Made by a program: the position numbers and the translations under genes. Source: CBDAUN01 sp965214875 (lineage in GTDB: Bacteria; Pseudomonadota; Gammaproteobacteria; Arenicellales; JAJDZL01). From it: a stretch of DNA of 64,000 nucleotides. Position 1 is the stretch's first letter. Every line of letters begins with the position of its first letter. The notes beneath the pieces were generated by a model. It worked only from the letters and a program-made list of their open reading frames with translations. It was not told the origin of the DNA and did no database searches. The stretch spans positions 1,922,001 through 1,986,000 of the forward strand of contig OZ243980.1 of the NCBI GenBank assembly GCA_965214875.1. Direction: 5' to 3'. Shown here in pieces: positions 17,987 to 27,728 of this stretch.

Positions 17987-18169
17987 ATGCCAGAAATTTA
18001 CATCATTGTGCAAAATTCAATAAATGATTTCCAACTAAATGCTCGAATTTACAATCTCTATGAAGTGAATCCACAGATAGAGAATATCTCGGACGCGTGC
18101 CTACTGTTATTTATGAATCACACTGTCATAGCAGTTTTCGCAGAATACAAACAGTACATGCAAATTTAG
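17987..18169 (+). CDS. Possible small protein, unknown
   Basis: A 60-aa frame (MPEIYIIVQNS...) 35 bp after the methyltransferase stop, ending in a TAG whose G begins a G9 tract. It has a hydrophobic C-terminal half (ISDACLLLFMNHTVIAVFAE). There is no good ribosome site and no family; it may be chance. Confidence 0.25.
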   Translation: MPEIYIIVQNSINDFQLNARIYNLYEVNPQIENISDACLLLFMNHTVIAVFAEYKQYMQI

Positions 18170-18671
18170 GGGGGGGGTATCGCAATACGCAAGCTAGTTC
18201 TAAAATGTCTTCCGATAATGGTTATTGCTATAAGTGGCTGGTGCCGACTGCAGCAAAAACTGCAACGTAAGGTTGCCTCTGCGTCGAGCCAGTAGCAGTT
18301 CACAATTTGCTACAAATATTTGATACCAATCCATTGGTGAATTTTTCGCGGAATGATGCAGAGCAATTTGAGGATAGTGCGTACAATGCGAATCTTCCGA
18401 AGTATCTTATCGGTGATAATCATCGCGACAGATGTGACGAATCCGGCCCGTTCGTCATGCTACGTATCAGTTGCTCTCAGCGAGCATATTTTGGGTGAGT
18501 TGACGAATGGATGAGTTTGGGAATTTGGAGCAAGTTGCAGAATTTCCAATGCGACCCAGTTCAACAAGCTTGTTGCTGTCTATTATTTCGATCGTGTCAT
18601 GGATGTGCCAGATCTGAAAACTTCGCTCTTTCTCAGAATGCGAATACCCTTTTACCTCTTTCCAAGCATCA
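18170..18671. other. Intergenic region, no gene seen
   Basis: About 500 bp between convergent genes. It begins with a G9 homopolymer (18169-18177). No coding frame or clear terminator was recognised. Confidence 0.5.
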
Positions 18672-19724
18672 CTACTGCGTCCTCTCAACCAGCATGGCAT
18701 CACCGTAGCTGTAGAACCTAAAGCCCTCTTCCACCGCACGGCGATAGGCACGCATGACGTGCGTCGTGCCGGCAAAAGCGCAAACTAGCATGAGCAGGGT
18801 TGATCGAGGCAAATGAAAATTTGTTATCAATCCATCTACGACGCGAAATTGAAATCCTGGCTTGATGAACAGATCGGTCTCACCGCTAAACGGCACCAAA
18901 GAACCTCCTAAAGCAGCAGTTTCCAAAGTGCGAACCGATGTCGTCCCGACAGCGACCACTCTGCGCCCTTGCCGCTTCGCTTCATTGATCCGCTCGCATG
19001 CAGGCGCACTGATTGTGCATCGCTCAAAATGAATGCGATGATGCTCAACATTGCTATCGCGAATAGGAGAAAAAGTGCCGGCACCCACGTGCAATGTGAC
19101 ATATTCAATCCCAATACCGGCATGTTCTAGATCATCAAGCAGTTGTTCAGAAAAATGCAATCCCGCAGTAGGCGCTGCAACTGATCCGTCGTGTCTAGCG
19201 TAGACGTTCTGGTAACGGTCGCTATCGACATCCTCAGCTTGGCGCTCAATATATGGCGGCAAAGGAACCTTGCCATGCTTATCAAGCAGCGATTGCGCGT
19301 TGCCGCCTTCTTCTATTTTGAGCAAGAAGAAATTCTGCTCCCGCCCACAAACGGTCAATAGCGCCGATTTGCCGATCGTTATTTTGTCTCTTTCACGAAG
19401 CGGTCTTCGCGCTCTAGCCTGCGCAAGCAAATGATCGGAGTCGATAATGCGTTCAACAAGAACTTCGACTCGACCACCTGTGGGTTTGCGACCATTCAGT
19501 CTTGCCCGAATGACTTTGCTATCATTGCATACTAGCAGGTCGCCCGGTTTAAGCACTGTAGCGATTGCAGAGAACTTGATCTCTCGACATGCGCTCGTTG
19601 ACTCCACTACCAATAAGCGGCTGTCTGTTCGCTCGTTCGCCGGATACTGAGCAATCAGCTCATGTGGAAGATGGAAATCATACTGACCGAGATCAAGCAC
19701 TGAATTGATTAGATGGCGTCGCAA
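18672..19724 (-). CDS. queA: S-adenosylmethionine:tRNA ribosyltransferase-isomerase
   Basis: This enzyme transfers and isomerises the ribosyl part of SAM onto preQ1-tRNA to make epoxyqueuosine. The family signature is clear throughout: DFHLPHELIAQYP at the start, GDLLVCNDSKVI, VEVLVE, the PLPPYI region, VAAPTAGLHF, LHVGAGTF and the final FNLPRSTLLMLV-like FHLPRSTLLMLVCAFAG. Length is normal (about 350 aa). The start is TTG at 19724 with an AAGGGA site; GTG at 19700 is an alternative. The upstream gene sseA ends 10 bp before it, so the two are co-transcribed. Confidence 0.95.
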   Translation of the reverse strand: MRRHLINSVLDLGQYDFHLPHELIAQYPANERTDSRLLVVESTSACREIKFSAIATVLKPGDLLVCNDSKVIRARLNGRKPTGGRVEVLVERIIDSDHLLAQARARRPLRERDKITIGKSALLTVCGREQNFFLLKIEEGGNAQSLLDKHGKVPLPPYIERQAEDVDSDRYQNVYARHDGSVAAPTAGLHFSEQLLDDLEHAGIGIEYVTLHVGAGTFSPIRDSNVEHHRIHFERCTISAPACERINEAKRQGRRVVAVGTTSVRTLETAALGGSLVPFSGETDLFIKPGFQFRVVDGLITNFHLPRSTLLMLVCAFAGTTHVMRAYRRAVEEGFRFYSYGDAMLVERTQ

Positions 19725-19734
19725 CGTCCCTTGG

Positions 19735-20562
19735 CTACTGCGGACTTTTCGGGTTCATCGCCCATTCGGTCCATGACCCGTCATAAAGTCTCAGCCCGCT
19801 TTGGCGAATCTGGTAGATAGCCAGCAGCAAGATCGATGCTGTAACGCCGGACCCGCATGTGGTTACAATCGGGCGGTCATTGGAAGCATTCAATTGATCA
19901 AGCATATCAGCAATCTGATATCCTTCTTTGATCATGCCGTTTTCGTCAATCACATCGCCGTAGTACAGATTGCGACTGCCTGGCATGTGTCCGCCGCGCA
20001 AGTCTGCTCTTGGTTCGGGATCCGTGCCGTTGAAGCGCCCGGCTGACCGCGCATCAAGTAGACTGAACGCATCGCTCTCGATACCGTCGACCACCTCGCC
20101 CCATTCAATAACCGCATCGCCTGGAGCTTGCGCTGTGTATGAACAAGGAACCGTATTGCTGGAACCGGCCTCGGTCGGACCTTCTTCCCTTACCCAAGCT
20201 TGCAGGCCGCCATTCAAAACTCTGACATCGGGATGACCAAATGACTTGAACATCCACCAGGCGCGCGCTGAAGCGACGTATTTGGAGCGATCGTAGATTA
20301 TCAAGCTGCTATTTTTGGAAATGCCCAAATTGCCTACACAGTGCTGGAATCGGGCAACATCTGGATACATGTGCGGGAGTTCATTATTCGGATCGGCAAC
20401 TTCATCTATATCATAGAACACGGCCCCTCGTATTCGTTTTTTTTCAAATGCATAGCGGCCAATTTTTGACACATTTGGCATATACCACGTTGCGTCCACG
20501 AATATGGTCTGATCGTTGCTTTGCAGCGCGATTGCATCACGCGCATTAATTAAGGGTGTCAT
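19735..20562 (-). CDS. sseA: Thiosulfate/3-mercaptopyruvate sulfurtransferase
   Basis: A 275-aa two-domain rhodanese. The N-terminal inactive domain has LIIYDRSKYVASARAWWMFK and HPDVRVLNGG; the C-terminal domain carries catalytic Cys236 in the loop CGSGVTA. The CGSGVTA loop is the type seen in mercaptopyruvate sulfurtransferases. It transfers sulfur from 3-mercaptopyruvate or thiosulfate to cyanide or thiols in the cytoplasm. It is the first gene of a two-gene unit with queA; the functional link is probably only positional. Confidence 0.92.
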   Translation of the reverse strand: MTPLINARDAIALQSNDQTIFVDATWYMPNVSKIGRYAFEKKRIRGAVFYDIDEVADPNNELPHMYPDVARFQHCVGNLGISKNSSLIIYDRSKYVASARAWWMFKSFGHPDVRVLNGGLQAWVREEGPTEAGSSNTVPCSYTAQAPGDAVIEWGEVVDGIESDAFSLLDARSAGRFNGTDPEPRADLRGGHMPGSRNLYYGDVIDENGMIKEGYQIADMLDQLNASNDRPIVTTCGSGVTASILLLAIYQIRQSGLRLYDGSWTEWAMNPKSPQ

Positions 20563-20756
20563 GATAAGTTATTGACATTCTTAGTTGTAGAATTGCAATT
20601 AGCGTTAAGGAGATTGATCAATCTATGCATCGCGTGACTCAGCATATTTTGCGAGTCAAACACCGCAGATCGCATCGAACATAAACCACTTGGGTTTTAT
20701 GAGCTTACGGCTCCGCGGCGAGATCGCCAACCTTATAGAAACACAATTCAGCACAA

Positions 20757-20787
20757 TTTTGTTGCATGCAAGTTGCATGCAACAAAA
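20757..20787. repeat. 31-bp perfect palindrome
   Basis: Arms TTTTGTTGCATGCAA and TTGCATGCAACAAAA are separated by a single G. It lies upstream of the divergent sseA region, just after a GC-rich stretch (20698-20745) related to the dispersed palindromic repeats. Confidence 0.8.
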
Positions 20788-20894
20788 TCAATGGTTTGCG
20801 GTCTGTCCGCTGAAGCATGTGCGTTTTTTCAAAAATCAAAGCGGTAGCAGGCTGCTTAAATCGGGCATCAGGCATATGGGGCCCGACTCGAGTT

Positions 20895-21158
20895 CTAGCG
20901 GGTTAGAATCAGCGCAAGAAATGCGATGCCCGCACCCATTACGCCGATTGTTATCGCGATTTGAGCGACTCCATATCCGACAATCCAGCGCTGATTGTCC
21001 TTGTCTCGCTTGGCTATCTCAGCATCTCTTTCGGCCATGTCGGCCCTCAGTCACTCATGCGATGCGGTCAGCCGTTCATGCGATGTGTTCATTGCTACTT
21101 TCAGCAGATCGATGCGCTTGTCCAGTTCGTGATATTTTTCTTGCAGCTTCTCATCCAT
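20895..21158 (-). pseudogene. Coiled-coil/transmembrane small protein, copy with a nonsense codon
   Basis: The frame reads MDEKLQEKYHELDKRIDLLK, then TASHE, TGA at 21053-21051, then LRADMAERDAEIAKRDKDNQ and a C-terminal membrane helix (VAQIAITIGVMGAGIAFLAL). It is a shorter relative of the intact gene at 39846-40196, with fewer heptad-like units. CGA-to-TGA would explain the stop. Flanking DNA out to an IS481-type end (21328-21367) is also shared with the other copy. Confidence 0.8.
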
Positions 21159-21327
21159 CTTCGGTCATCTTGATATTGCCGATTTTTGGAAACAGCACTT
21201 TGAGCACCGGATGATGTCAGCTTCACTCGATGGCCGAGGCATGGCTGATATGTAGCGATCTTCATCTACTGACCGATTCTGCAACAGCGGATATGTTATC
21301 CGACCACGGCATGTCTTTTCAAGGCGG

Positions 21328-21367
21328 TGTACTGGTTCAATACATATGAGACTTTTCAGGCGGCAAG
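21328..21367. mobile_element. Solo end of the IS481-like element
   Basis: TGTACTGGTTCAATACATAT and the following GAGACTTTTCAGGCGGCAAG are identical to the transposase-side end at 45841-45880. No transposase is attached here. Confidence 0.75.
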
Positions 21368-21618
21368 CTTGCTGACGAGATGTTATTTCTACAAAGGCAA
21401 TTCATAGCAATCGTTGCTCCTCATTTTATTCATGCGGGCACTGCAGTTTCATTGCCAAGCATTTAGACATGAATTCGAATTGCTTGCTACACTAGATCTT
21501 GAGCATGCCTTTGAATTGACGCATAAATCTTCGGCAGGCAGCTTGGCTCACTTGCACATTTCTTTCGTTCAAATGCGGCGAGCGGATCTGTTGCAAAAGA
21601 ATCAGAGTCCAAAACACA

Positions 21619-22956
21619 TCAGGCAATGGGATGAACGCTCGCTTCTATTCTCGGGTACCACGCCGCGAGTGAAACTCCTCTGACCAGCATAAAAACCATG
21701 ATCGCGCACCACAAGCCATGATTGCCGAAATGGGCATGCGCCATATTGGCGACCGGAACATAGATAGCTACCGACAAAAGCATGCTGTTGCGCATTGCGA
21801 CCGTTCGCATCGTCCCGATGTAGACTCCGTCGAATAGAAACGGCAGCACACAGAATAGCGGAGCGAAGACCAGCCACGGCAAATACTCGCCTGCCATCTG
21901 CCTTACTTCTTCGATGCCGGTTATCAATTCAATGATCAGCGTTCCGCCAAGCCAGTAGGCGGCGCAAAACATCAAAGCGATAACACAATTCCAGCCTAAA
22001 GTGGTTCGTACGCTTTTTCGAAGGCTGGAGCGGTTTTTCGCGCCATACGCATTGCCTGACAAGGCTTCAGCGGCATGCGCGAAGCCGTCTAATCCAAAGG
22101 CCAGAAAGTGCAGCAAATGCAGCAAAACGGCATTAGCCGCCAAAGCTACATCGCCACTTTTCGCGCTGATCGACATGAACAAAATGAATGCGATTTCGAT
22201 GCACAGCGTGCGAATCATAATATTGGAATTGACCATCGCCAGCTCAAGCAGTTTTTGCTTGCGAAAAGCTCCAAGACTTCGAATGCCCGCGTTCGGAAAC
22301 CCGATCAAGCCTCTCACCATCCACAAGCCCACAATGATCGTCACAGCTTCGCTGATCAGCGTCGCCGCCGCCACCCCACTAACACCAAGCCCGAACCCCA
22401 TCACAAATAAAAAGTCGAGCACAATGTTCAAGCCGTTCAAGATCAGCTGCAGCACAAGTGCATGACGCATCTTTTGCAGACCGAACAGCATGCCCACAAT
22501 AACAAGATTGGCCAATCCAAACCCAATCCCCCATATGCGAATGCCAAAATAGGCAAGCGCTTGCGACTCCACCTCTTCAGTCGCTTCGAAAAACCAAAAT
22601 ATCACGGCCCCAAGCGGAGACTGGATGGCGATAATGAGCACAGCGACAATGATGACGATTCCGAACCCACGCACAACAATCGCAACGATTTCGTCCTTGT
22701 CGCCAGCACCAAAGGCTTGCGCGACGAATCCGGTCGTGCTCATGCGCAGAAAACCAATCAGCCAGTAAATCGTGCTGAATATCAGCGCCCCAAGCGCAAC
22801 AGCACCGATATAGGCAGGGTTCGGCAGATGTCCGACAACTGCCGTGTCCACAATGCCGGTAAGCGGAATGCTCAAATTGGATAGAATCACCGGCCAGGTC
22901 AAATTCAAGACCCGCTTGTGCCAGTCCCTGTTTTCTTTTGTAATCAATACAGCCAT
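21619..22956 (-). CDS. MATE-family efflux transporter (DinF-like)
   Basis: 445 aa, an inner-membrane Na+ or H+-coupled multidrug exporter. About 12 membrane segments can be seen. Family features include LTWPVILSNLSIPLTGIVDT and AVVGHL in the first helices, STTGFVAQAFGAGD after helix 2, and AFGLDGFAHAAEALSGNAYG at the start of the second half, a DinF-branch signature. Length and start are as expected. It ends close to the left repeat region and is followed by no co-directional gene, so it is probably a single-gene unit. Confidence 0.92.
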   Translation of the reverse strand: MAVLITKENRDWHKRVLNLTWPVILSNLSIPLTGIVDTAVVGHLPNPAYIGAVALGALIFSTIYWLIGFLRMSTTGFVAQAFGAGDKDEIVAIVVRGFGIVIIVAVLIIAIQSPLGAVIFWFFEATEEVESQALAYFGIRIWGIGFGLANLVIVGMLFGLQKMRHALVLQLILNGLNIVLDFLFVMGFGLGVSGVAAATLISEAVTIIVGLWMVRGLIGFPNAGIRSLGAFRKQKLLELAMVNSNIMIRTLCIEIAFILFMSISAKSGDVALAANAVLLHLLHFLAFGLDGFAHAAEALSGNAYGAKNRSSLRKSVRTTLGWNCVIALMFCAAYWLGGTLIIELITGIEEVRQMAGEYLPWLVFAPLFCVLPFLFDGVYIGTMRTVAMRNSMLLSVAIYVPVANMAHAHFGNHGLWCAIMVFMLVRGVSLAAWYPRIEASVHPIA

Positions 22957-23146
22957 CTAAGACGTAGCGTATGTCGCAAAAAATCTCCTTATTGCAAGAA
23001 CGACGGCTTCAACAACAGACTTGGATCAAGACATGCCTACGGAAGCAAGGTTGCCAACGCGCTCGAGGCGCAGTGATCAGCGAATTTTTGTCTACTACGA
23101 ATATTCTCATTTTGGAATAAAATAGCACCCTTTGCTGAAGTTGCTT

Positions 23147-23233
23147 GCCGAGGTGGCGAAATTGGCAGACGCGCCGGATTCAAAATCCGGTGGTGGTAAC
23201 ACCGTGAGAGTTCAAGTCTCTCCCTCGGCACCA
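23147..23233 (+). tRNA. tRNA-Leu (anticodon CAA)
   Basis: 87 nt with encoded CCA. The acceptor arms GCCGAGG and CCTCGGC pair. The anticodon stem CCGGA/TCCGG encloses TTCAAAA (anticodon CAA). A long variable arm (TGGTGGTAACACCG) and the T-loop GTTCAAG identify a class II leucine tRNA. Confidence 0.97.
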
Positions 23234-23257
23234 GATTTATCCGTTCAAAACCCTCCA

Positions 23258-23827
23258 ATGAAATTTCTGTTCGACATCTTTCCTGTTCTGCTTTTCTTTG
23301 CCGCCTACAAGATGTACGACATCTTCGTAGCAACCGCCATTGCGATTGTCGCGTCGGGTGTGCAACTAGCCATTTTCCGGTTCAAGCACCGCAGATTTGA
23401 AACCATGCACGTTGTCACGCTGATTGCACTCGTCTTATTCGGCGGGATGACGCTTGTTCTGCGCGACCCGGTGTTCATTAAATGGAAGACGACTATTGTG
23501 AACTGGATTTTCGCCGCGATAATTCTTTATTCTCAATTCTTCACCAAGCGGACAGTTGTCGAAGCACTGCTTGGGTCGAAAATGCACCTGCCACCGCCGG
23601 CATGGCGCTCGCTCAACCTGAACTGGGGTTTATTTTTCGTCTTTGTCGGCGCTTTGAATATCTACGTCGCTTTCTACTATGGGCTGGACCTCGATGAAGC
23701 GCGCAGAGAAGAGATTTGGGTAAACTTCAAAGTTTTTGGCGTTATTGGCTTGACGATCGTCTTTCTTTTTATTCAGATGTTTCGCATTGCACGCTACCTG
23801 AAACCGCAAAGCACGGAAGATCCTTAA
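23258..23827 (+). CDS. yciB: Inner-membrane septation protein A family
   Basis: 189 aa with about five membrane helices. The start MKFLFDIFPVLLFFAAYK is the classic YciB N terminus. DPVFIKWKTTIVNWIFA and a C-terminal WVNFKVFGVIGLTIVFLFIQ confirm the family. It is implicated in cell envelope synthesis and septation. The open frame extends upstream through the tRNA gene, but ATG 23258, 25 bp after the tRNA, fits the family start. It may be co-transcribed with the tRNA. Confidence 0.93.
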   Translation: MKFLFDIFPVLLFFAAYKMYDIFVATAIAIVASGVQLAIFRFKHRRFETMHVVTLIALVLFGGMTLVLRDPVFIKWKTTIVNWIFAAIILYSQFFTKRTVVEALLGSKMHLPPPAWRSLNLNWGLFFVFVGALNIYVAFYYGLDLDEARREEIWVNFKVFGVIGLTIVFLFIQMFRIARYLKPQSTEDP

Positions 23828-23900
23828 CGCGAAATACTGCGACTCAACTTGCACATGTCAGGATCATTCCGACTCCAGACATGCTGCTATGTGCTGACGA

Positions 23901-24854
23901 TCAATGAACGGCTTGAGCTCGTGCGATTTTGGTGTCGCTTAGCTCTTCAGGAAGGCCAAAACGCACACTTTCGGATTTGCCGTCCATTGTTGCTATTTCA
24001 AGCGGGCTAATTTCGCGCAGTCGATCGATCACATCCAGAACTAGTTCGTCCGGCGTGGACGCGCCAGCAGTAATGCCAAGCGAATCAACACCTTGAAGCC
24101 ACTGCGGATCTACTAAAGAAGGATCGTCAACTAGGTAGCTGACCGCACCTGCAATTCTAGCCACTTCACAAAGTCGGTTAGAATTTGAGCTGTTCTTTGC
24201 ACCAACCACGATAATCACATCGACTTCTTGCGCCAGCCGGCGCACCGCAACTTGACGATTCTGCGTTGCGTAGCAAATATCTTTCGTGTCGGGTCCAACA
24301 ATATTCGGGAAGCGTTTTTTCAAGGCATCGATAATCTCGCGGGTATCATCTACCGACAGCGTAGTCTGAGTGATAAACGCGACTCGATTCGGGTTGCTCA
24401 CCTCTAAAGCCAGAACATCCTTTACATCCTCTACCAGATGGACAATGCCGTCGATCTGTCCGAGCGTCCCCTCGACTTCGGGATGCTTTTCATGACCAAT
24501 GAGCACGAGTTCGTAGCCCTGAGACGCATAGCGCTGACCTTCCTTGTGCACCTTGGTTACCAAGGGGCAAGTTGCATCCAGGGCCTGCAATCCGCGCAAT
24601 TCCGAATTCGAGACGACCTTGCGTGATACGCCATGAGCACTAAACACTGTCACCGCGCCAGTAGGAATCTCATCGACTTCCTTGACGAACTTCACGCCCT
24701 TAGCTTTCAATGTTTCTACCACTCTGCGGTTATGTACGATTTCGTGCCGCACATACACTGGCGGTCCATATTTTTCTAAAGCGGCCTCGACAATGTCGAC
24801 CGCACGCACGACCCCGGCACAAAAACCGCGGGGCTGAGCTAAAAGGAGTTTCAT
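23901..24854 (-). CDS. ispH: 4-hydroxy-3-methylbut-2-enyl diphosphate reductase
   Basis: The last enzyme of the MEP isoprenoid pathway; it reduces HMBPP to IPP and DMAPP using a 4Fe-4S cluster. The three cluster cysteines are present: Cys12 (RGFCAG), Cys96 (DATCPLV) and Cys194 (DICYATQ). Substrate-binding histidines lie in RHEIVHN and IGHEKHPE, and the NSSNSNRL motif follows. Length (317 aa) is normal. It starts at ATG 24854 with an AAGGAG site. Confidence 0.96.
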   Translation of the reverse strand: MKLLLAQPRGFCAGVVRAVDIVEAALEKYGPPVYVRHEIVHNRRVVETLKAKGVKFVKEVDEIPTGAVTVFSAHGVSRKVVSNSELRGLQALDATCPLVTKVHKEGQRYASQGYELVLIGHEKHPEVEGTLGQIDGIVHLVEDVKDVLALEVSNPNRVAFITQTTLSVDDTREIIDALKKRFPNIVGPDTKDICYATQNRQVAVRRLAQEVDVIIVVGAKNSSNSNRLCEVARIAGAVSYLVDDPSLVDPQWLQGVDSLGITAGASTPDELVLDVIDRLREISPLEIATMDGKSESVRFGLPEELSDTKIARAQAVH

Positions 24855-25152
24855 GATGTATCCAACTGTTTAAGGGTCAATATATAGTGACATCATTATA
24901 CCGATGAATGACCCTCAACCCAAAATCTGCGGTTAGAAATTTTCGGAGTCGGATTTTTCGCCGAAACTCATTGCCTAGGAACTTCGGCACTCGCTGCAAC
25001 GATGCAGGTCTAAAGCTTCGAGCCAATTGCTCCAATTATGGCTTATCATTTCGCGACTTCCCCTGCAGATGAAGTGCAAGTTGTTGCCGCAAAGCGTTAA
25101 ATTTGATTGTGATCAGACTTGCAAAGCATTCCCCAGCTGTTCAAATTTCTCG
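24855..25152. other. Intergenic region upstream of ispH
   Basis: About 300 bp, AT-rich near ispH. No gene recognised; it should hold the ispH promoter on the minus strand. Confidence 0.45.
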
Positions 25153-25698
25153 CTAGCGCACCCTGTTCCAATCAAAATACGGACCGGGGTCCGTCTTACG
25201 ACCCGGGGCAATTTCAAAATGCCCGAAAATATTACTGCGACTGATTTTTGGATATTCCGAAGACAACAAATCAATTAATTGATTAAGCGTTTCATACTGA
25301 GCATTCTCAAACCGATCGTTGTCGCAGCCTTCAAGCTCTATGCCAATAGAAAAGTCGTTCACGTTCGACCGGCCATGGCACCAGGACTGCCCCGCATGCC
25401 ACGCGCGCTTATGCAAAGAAACGAACTGAATCACTGCGCCATCCCGGCGCACTAGCAAATGCGCAGACACCTTCAGTTTCCTCAGTTGGTCAAAGAACGG
25501 ATGAGCATCGCAATTAAGACGGTTGCAGAACATCGCCTCGATTTCGCTACCGCCGTATGCGCCAGGCGGAAGACTGATCGCGTGCACGATAAGCACTTCA
25601 GGCTGATCGAATGGCGGGCGTTCATCGAAATTCTCGCTTGGAGCGTGCGCGATGCCGCAAAGCCATCCTGTCTTTGAATTGATCGATATTTCCGGCAA
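25153..25698 (-). CDS. ampD: 1,6-anhydro-N-acetylmuramyl-L-alanine amidase
   Basis: A 181-aa cytosolic amidase that removes the peptide from anhydromuropeptides during peptidoglycan recycling. The Zn ligands His39 (VLIVHAISLPPG), His160 and Asp170 (FGHFEIAPGRKTDPGP) are all present, with the Lys168 partner. ISLPPGAYGG and SAHLLVRRDG are family signatures. The start is TTG at 25698 with a GGAG-containing leader; no closer ATG fits the normal N terminus. Confidence 0.95.
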   Translation of the reverse strand: MPEISINSKTGWLCGIAHAPSENFDERPPFDQPEVLIVHAISLPPGAYGGSEIEAMFCNRLNCDAHPFFDQLRKLKVSAHLLVRRDGAVIQFVSLHKRAWHAGQSWCHGRSNVNDFSIGIELEGCDNDRFENAQYETLNQLIDLLSSEYPKISRSNIFGHFEIAPGRKTDPGPYFDWNRVR

Positions 25699-25878
25699 GT
25701 CCCCGCTCCCAATCCCTATGCAATCAGCTTTGTCTCAAAATTGCAGGCATCAGTAAAAAAATTTGATTCGAAAACGATCCAACAAATACTAGCCGCCAAT
25801 TCAGCAGGCTTTGAATCAATTATCATTCTCTCACGCATATTGTCTGCAATTTAGCCTCAGCAAATTGAAAAAATTGTG

Positions 25879-27536
25879 ATGCCAGAATCTGCTCAAAGAA
25901 GGCAATTCTGGATCGAGCGCGGCGGCACGTTCACCGGCATCTTCGCGCAGCGACCGGACGGCACTTTGCTGACCCGTTCAACGCCAAGATCAGCTCAAAA
26001 GGAGCTGGGAACCGATGCAGACCCTGTAATGCTGGAGGCGTTCAACAACCTTTTCATGTCAATCGCAGAGCAGATGGGGGGGGGGCGCTGGAAAACTCCG
26101 CCTACTCTGTGAACATCAAGGAGCGGCCGGATTTTTCCTGCGCCGTGTTCGATTCCAGCGGAGATCTAGTCGCGAATGCGCCGCATATGCCGGTGCATCT
26201 CGGTTCGATAGGCGAGTCAGTGAAGATTGTGATACGAAATCGTCCGCACACCATCAAGCCGGGCGATTCGTTCATTCTCAACAACCCCTGCAGCGGCAGC
26301 ACGCATTTGCCAGACATCACTGTGGTCACGCCGGTGTTTGGCGACGCTGATGAGATACTGTTCTATGTCGCCTCGCGCGACCATCATGCGACTGTCGGAC
26401 GGCATCACGCCCGGCTCGATGCCGCCCGACAGTCGCGTGATTGAAGAAGAAGGCGTACTGATTGACGATGTGCAGCTTATCGATCAAGGCGAATTTCTCG
26501 AAAGCGCAATGCGCAAACTGTTGACTGACGCACGCTACCCTGTGCGCAATGTCGAGCAAAACCTTGCCGACATTCGCGCACAGGTCGCAGCAAATGAGAA
26601 AGGCGGGCAAGAGTTGCGGGCAATGGTCGGGCATTTCGGTCTTGAAGTCGTGCAGGCCTACATGCAGCACGTGCAAGACAACGCTGAGCACTCGATCCGC
26701 AAAGTGCTCGGCGCATTGAGAAATGGGCATTTCGAGTATGAAATGGATGACGGCAGCATCATTGCCGTCACTATATCGATCAATGAGGAAGCACGGAGCG
26801 CAGTGGTTGATTTTACCGGCACTTCAACCCAGCAGGAAAGCAATTTCAATGCACCCTCTTCGGTCGCTCGAGCCGCAGTCATGTATGTGTTTCGCACCTT
26901 GGTAGAGGTTATGATTCCGATGAATGAAGGCTGTTTGAAGCCGATCGAAATCATCATTCCCGACGGATGCATGCTAAAACCTGCCTATCCGGCAGCAGTG
27001 GTCGCCGGCAACGTAGAGACTTCTCAATACATTACCGATGCGCTCTATGGTGCGCTTGGAGTGATGGCGGTTGCTCAAGGCACATTACGTTCGGTAATGA
27101 AACCTATCAGCATTATGAGACCATCTGCGGCGGTTCCGGCGCTGGTCCCGACTTCCCTGTCTGCGATGCAGTGCACACACATATGACCAACGCCAAGTTG
27201 ACGGATCCAGAAGTGCTGGAATGGCGGTTCCCGGTTCGCCTTGAAAGCTTTGCAATAAGAAAAGGAAGCGGAGGTGAAGGCAAGTTTCGTGGCGGCGATG
27301 GCGTTGTGCGCAAGCCGCGGTTTCTTGAGCCAATGACTGCGGCTATCCTGTCGGGACACCGCCGCATCCCGCCCTACGGCACTGATGGCGGGCTTCCCGG
27401 CAAAGTCGACCGGAACACATTAATGCGAGCCAATGGCGGCCATCAGACGATGGGGTCGACAGATCGAACCGAGATGCAAGCAGATGATGTTTTCGTTATC
27501 GGGATGCCTGGCGGAGGCGGGTTCGGTACCCCGTGA
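25879..27536 (+). pseudogene. 5-oxoprolinase / hydantoinase A-B fusion, decayed
   Basis: The first ~30 codons match the start of 5-oxoprolinase (QFWIERGGTFTGIFAQRPDG). The frame then jumps to the hydantoinase-B domain (NLFMSIAEQMG), so nearly all of the A domain is missing. In the B domain the frame breaks at a G10 run (26076-26085), again near 26401 (an extra base in the HHATVGGITPG motif) and again near 27085 (before TFGNETYQHYETICGGSGAG). It ends normally with VIGMPGGGGFGTP. At least three frameshifts plus the deletion make it non-functional. Confidence 0.88.
26076..26085 (+). repeat. G10 homopolymer with frameshift in the 5-oxoprolinase pseudogene
   Basis: Ten G at the start of the hydantoinase-B domain. 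One more G would restore the frame into ALENSAYSVNIKER. Because other lesions exist in the gene, decay rather than switching is the better reading. Confidence 0.75.
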
Positions 27537-27613
27537 GAAGGCTTGAAGCAAAATTGCCGCAACATTGCTTTGTCGAAATCGTCAGAAGACATGTCAAGAT
27601 CGCTTATTGTGCA

Positions 27614-27640
27614 TTGCAATATGGTATGTGGTCATATAAT
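27614..27640 (+). promoter_or_regulatory. Possible sigma-70 promoter of aceA
   Basis: TATAAT at 27635-27640 is a perfect -10. The best upstream match is TTGCAA at 27614-27619 with a 15-bp spacer, which is short. It lies about 90 bp before the aceA start. Confidence 0.4.
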
Positions 27641-27728
27641 CTGATGAATCAAATTTGCGAAGAGGATTGACTCCTCCAACCAAAGAGCGAAAACTATTTT
27701 GCCACTACAAATTTTGAGGACTGATGCA

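Noticed and set aside
26076..26085. Phase-variable 5-oxoprolinase
   Set aside because: Correcting the G tract would not restore a product, because most of the A domain is deleted and two more frame breaks follow.
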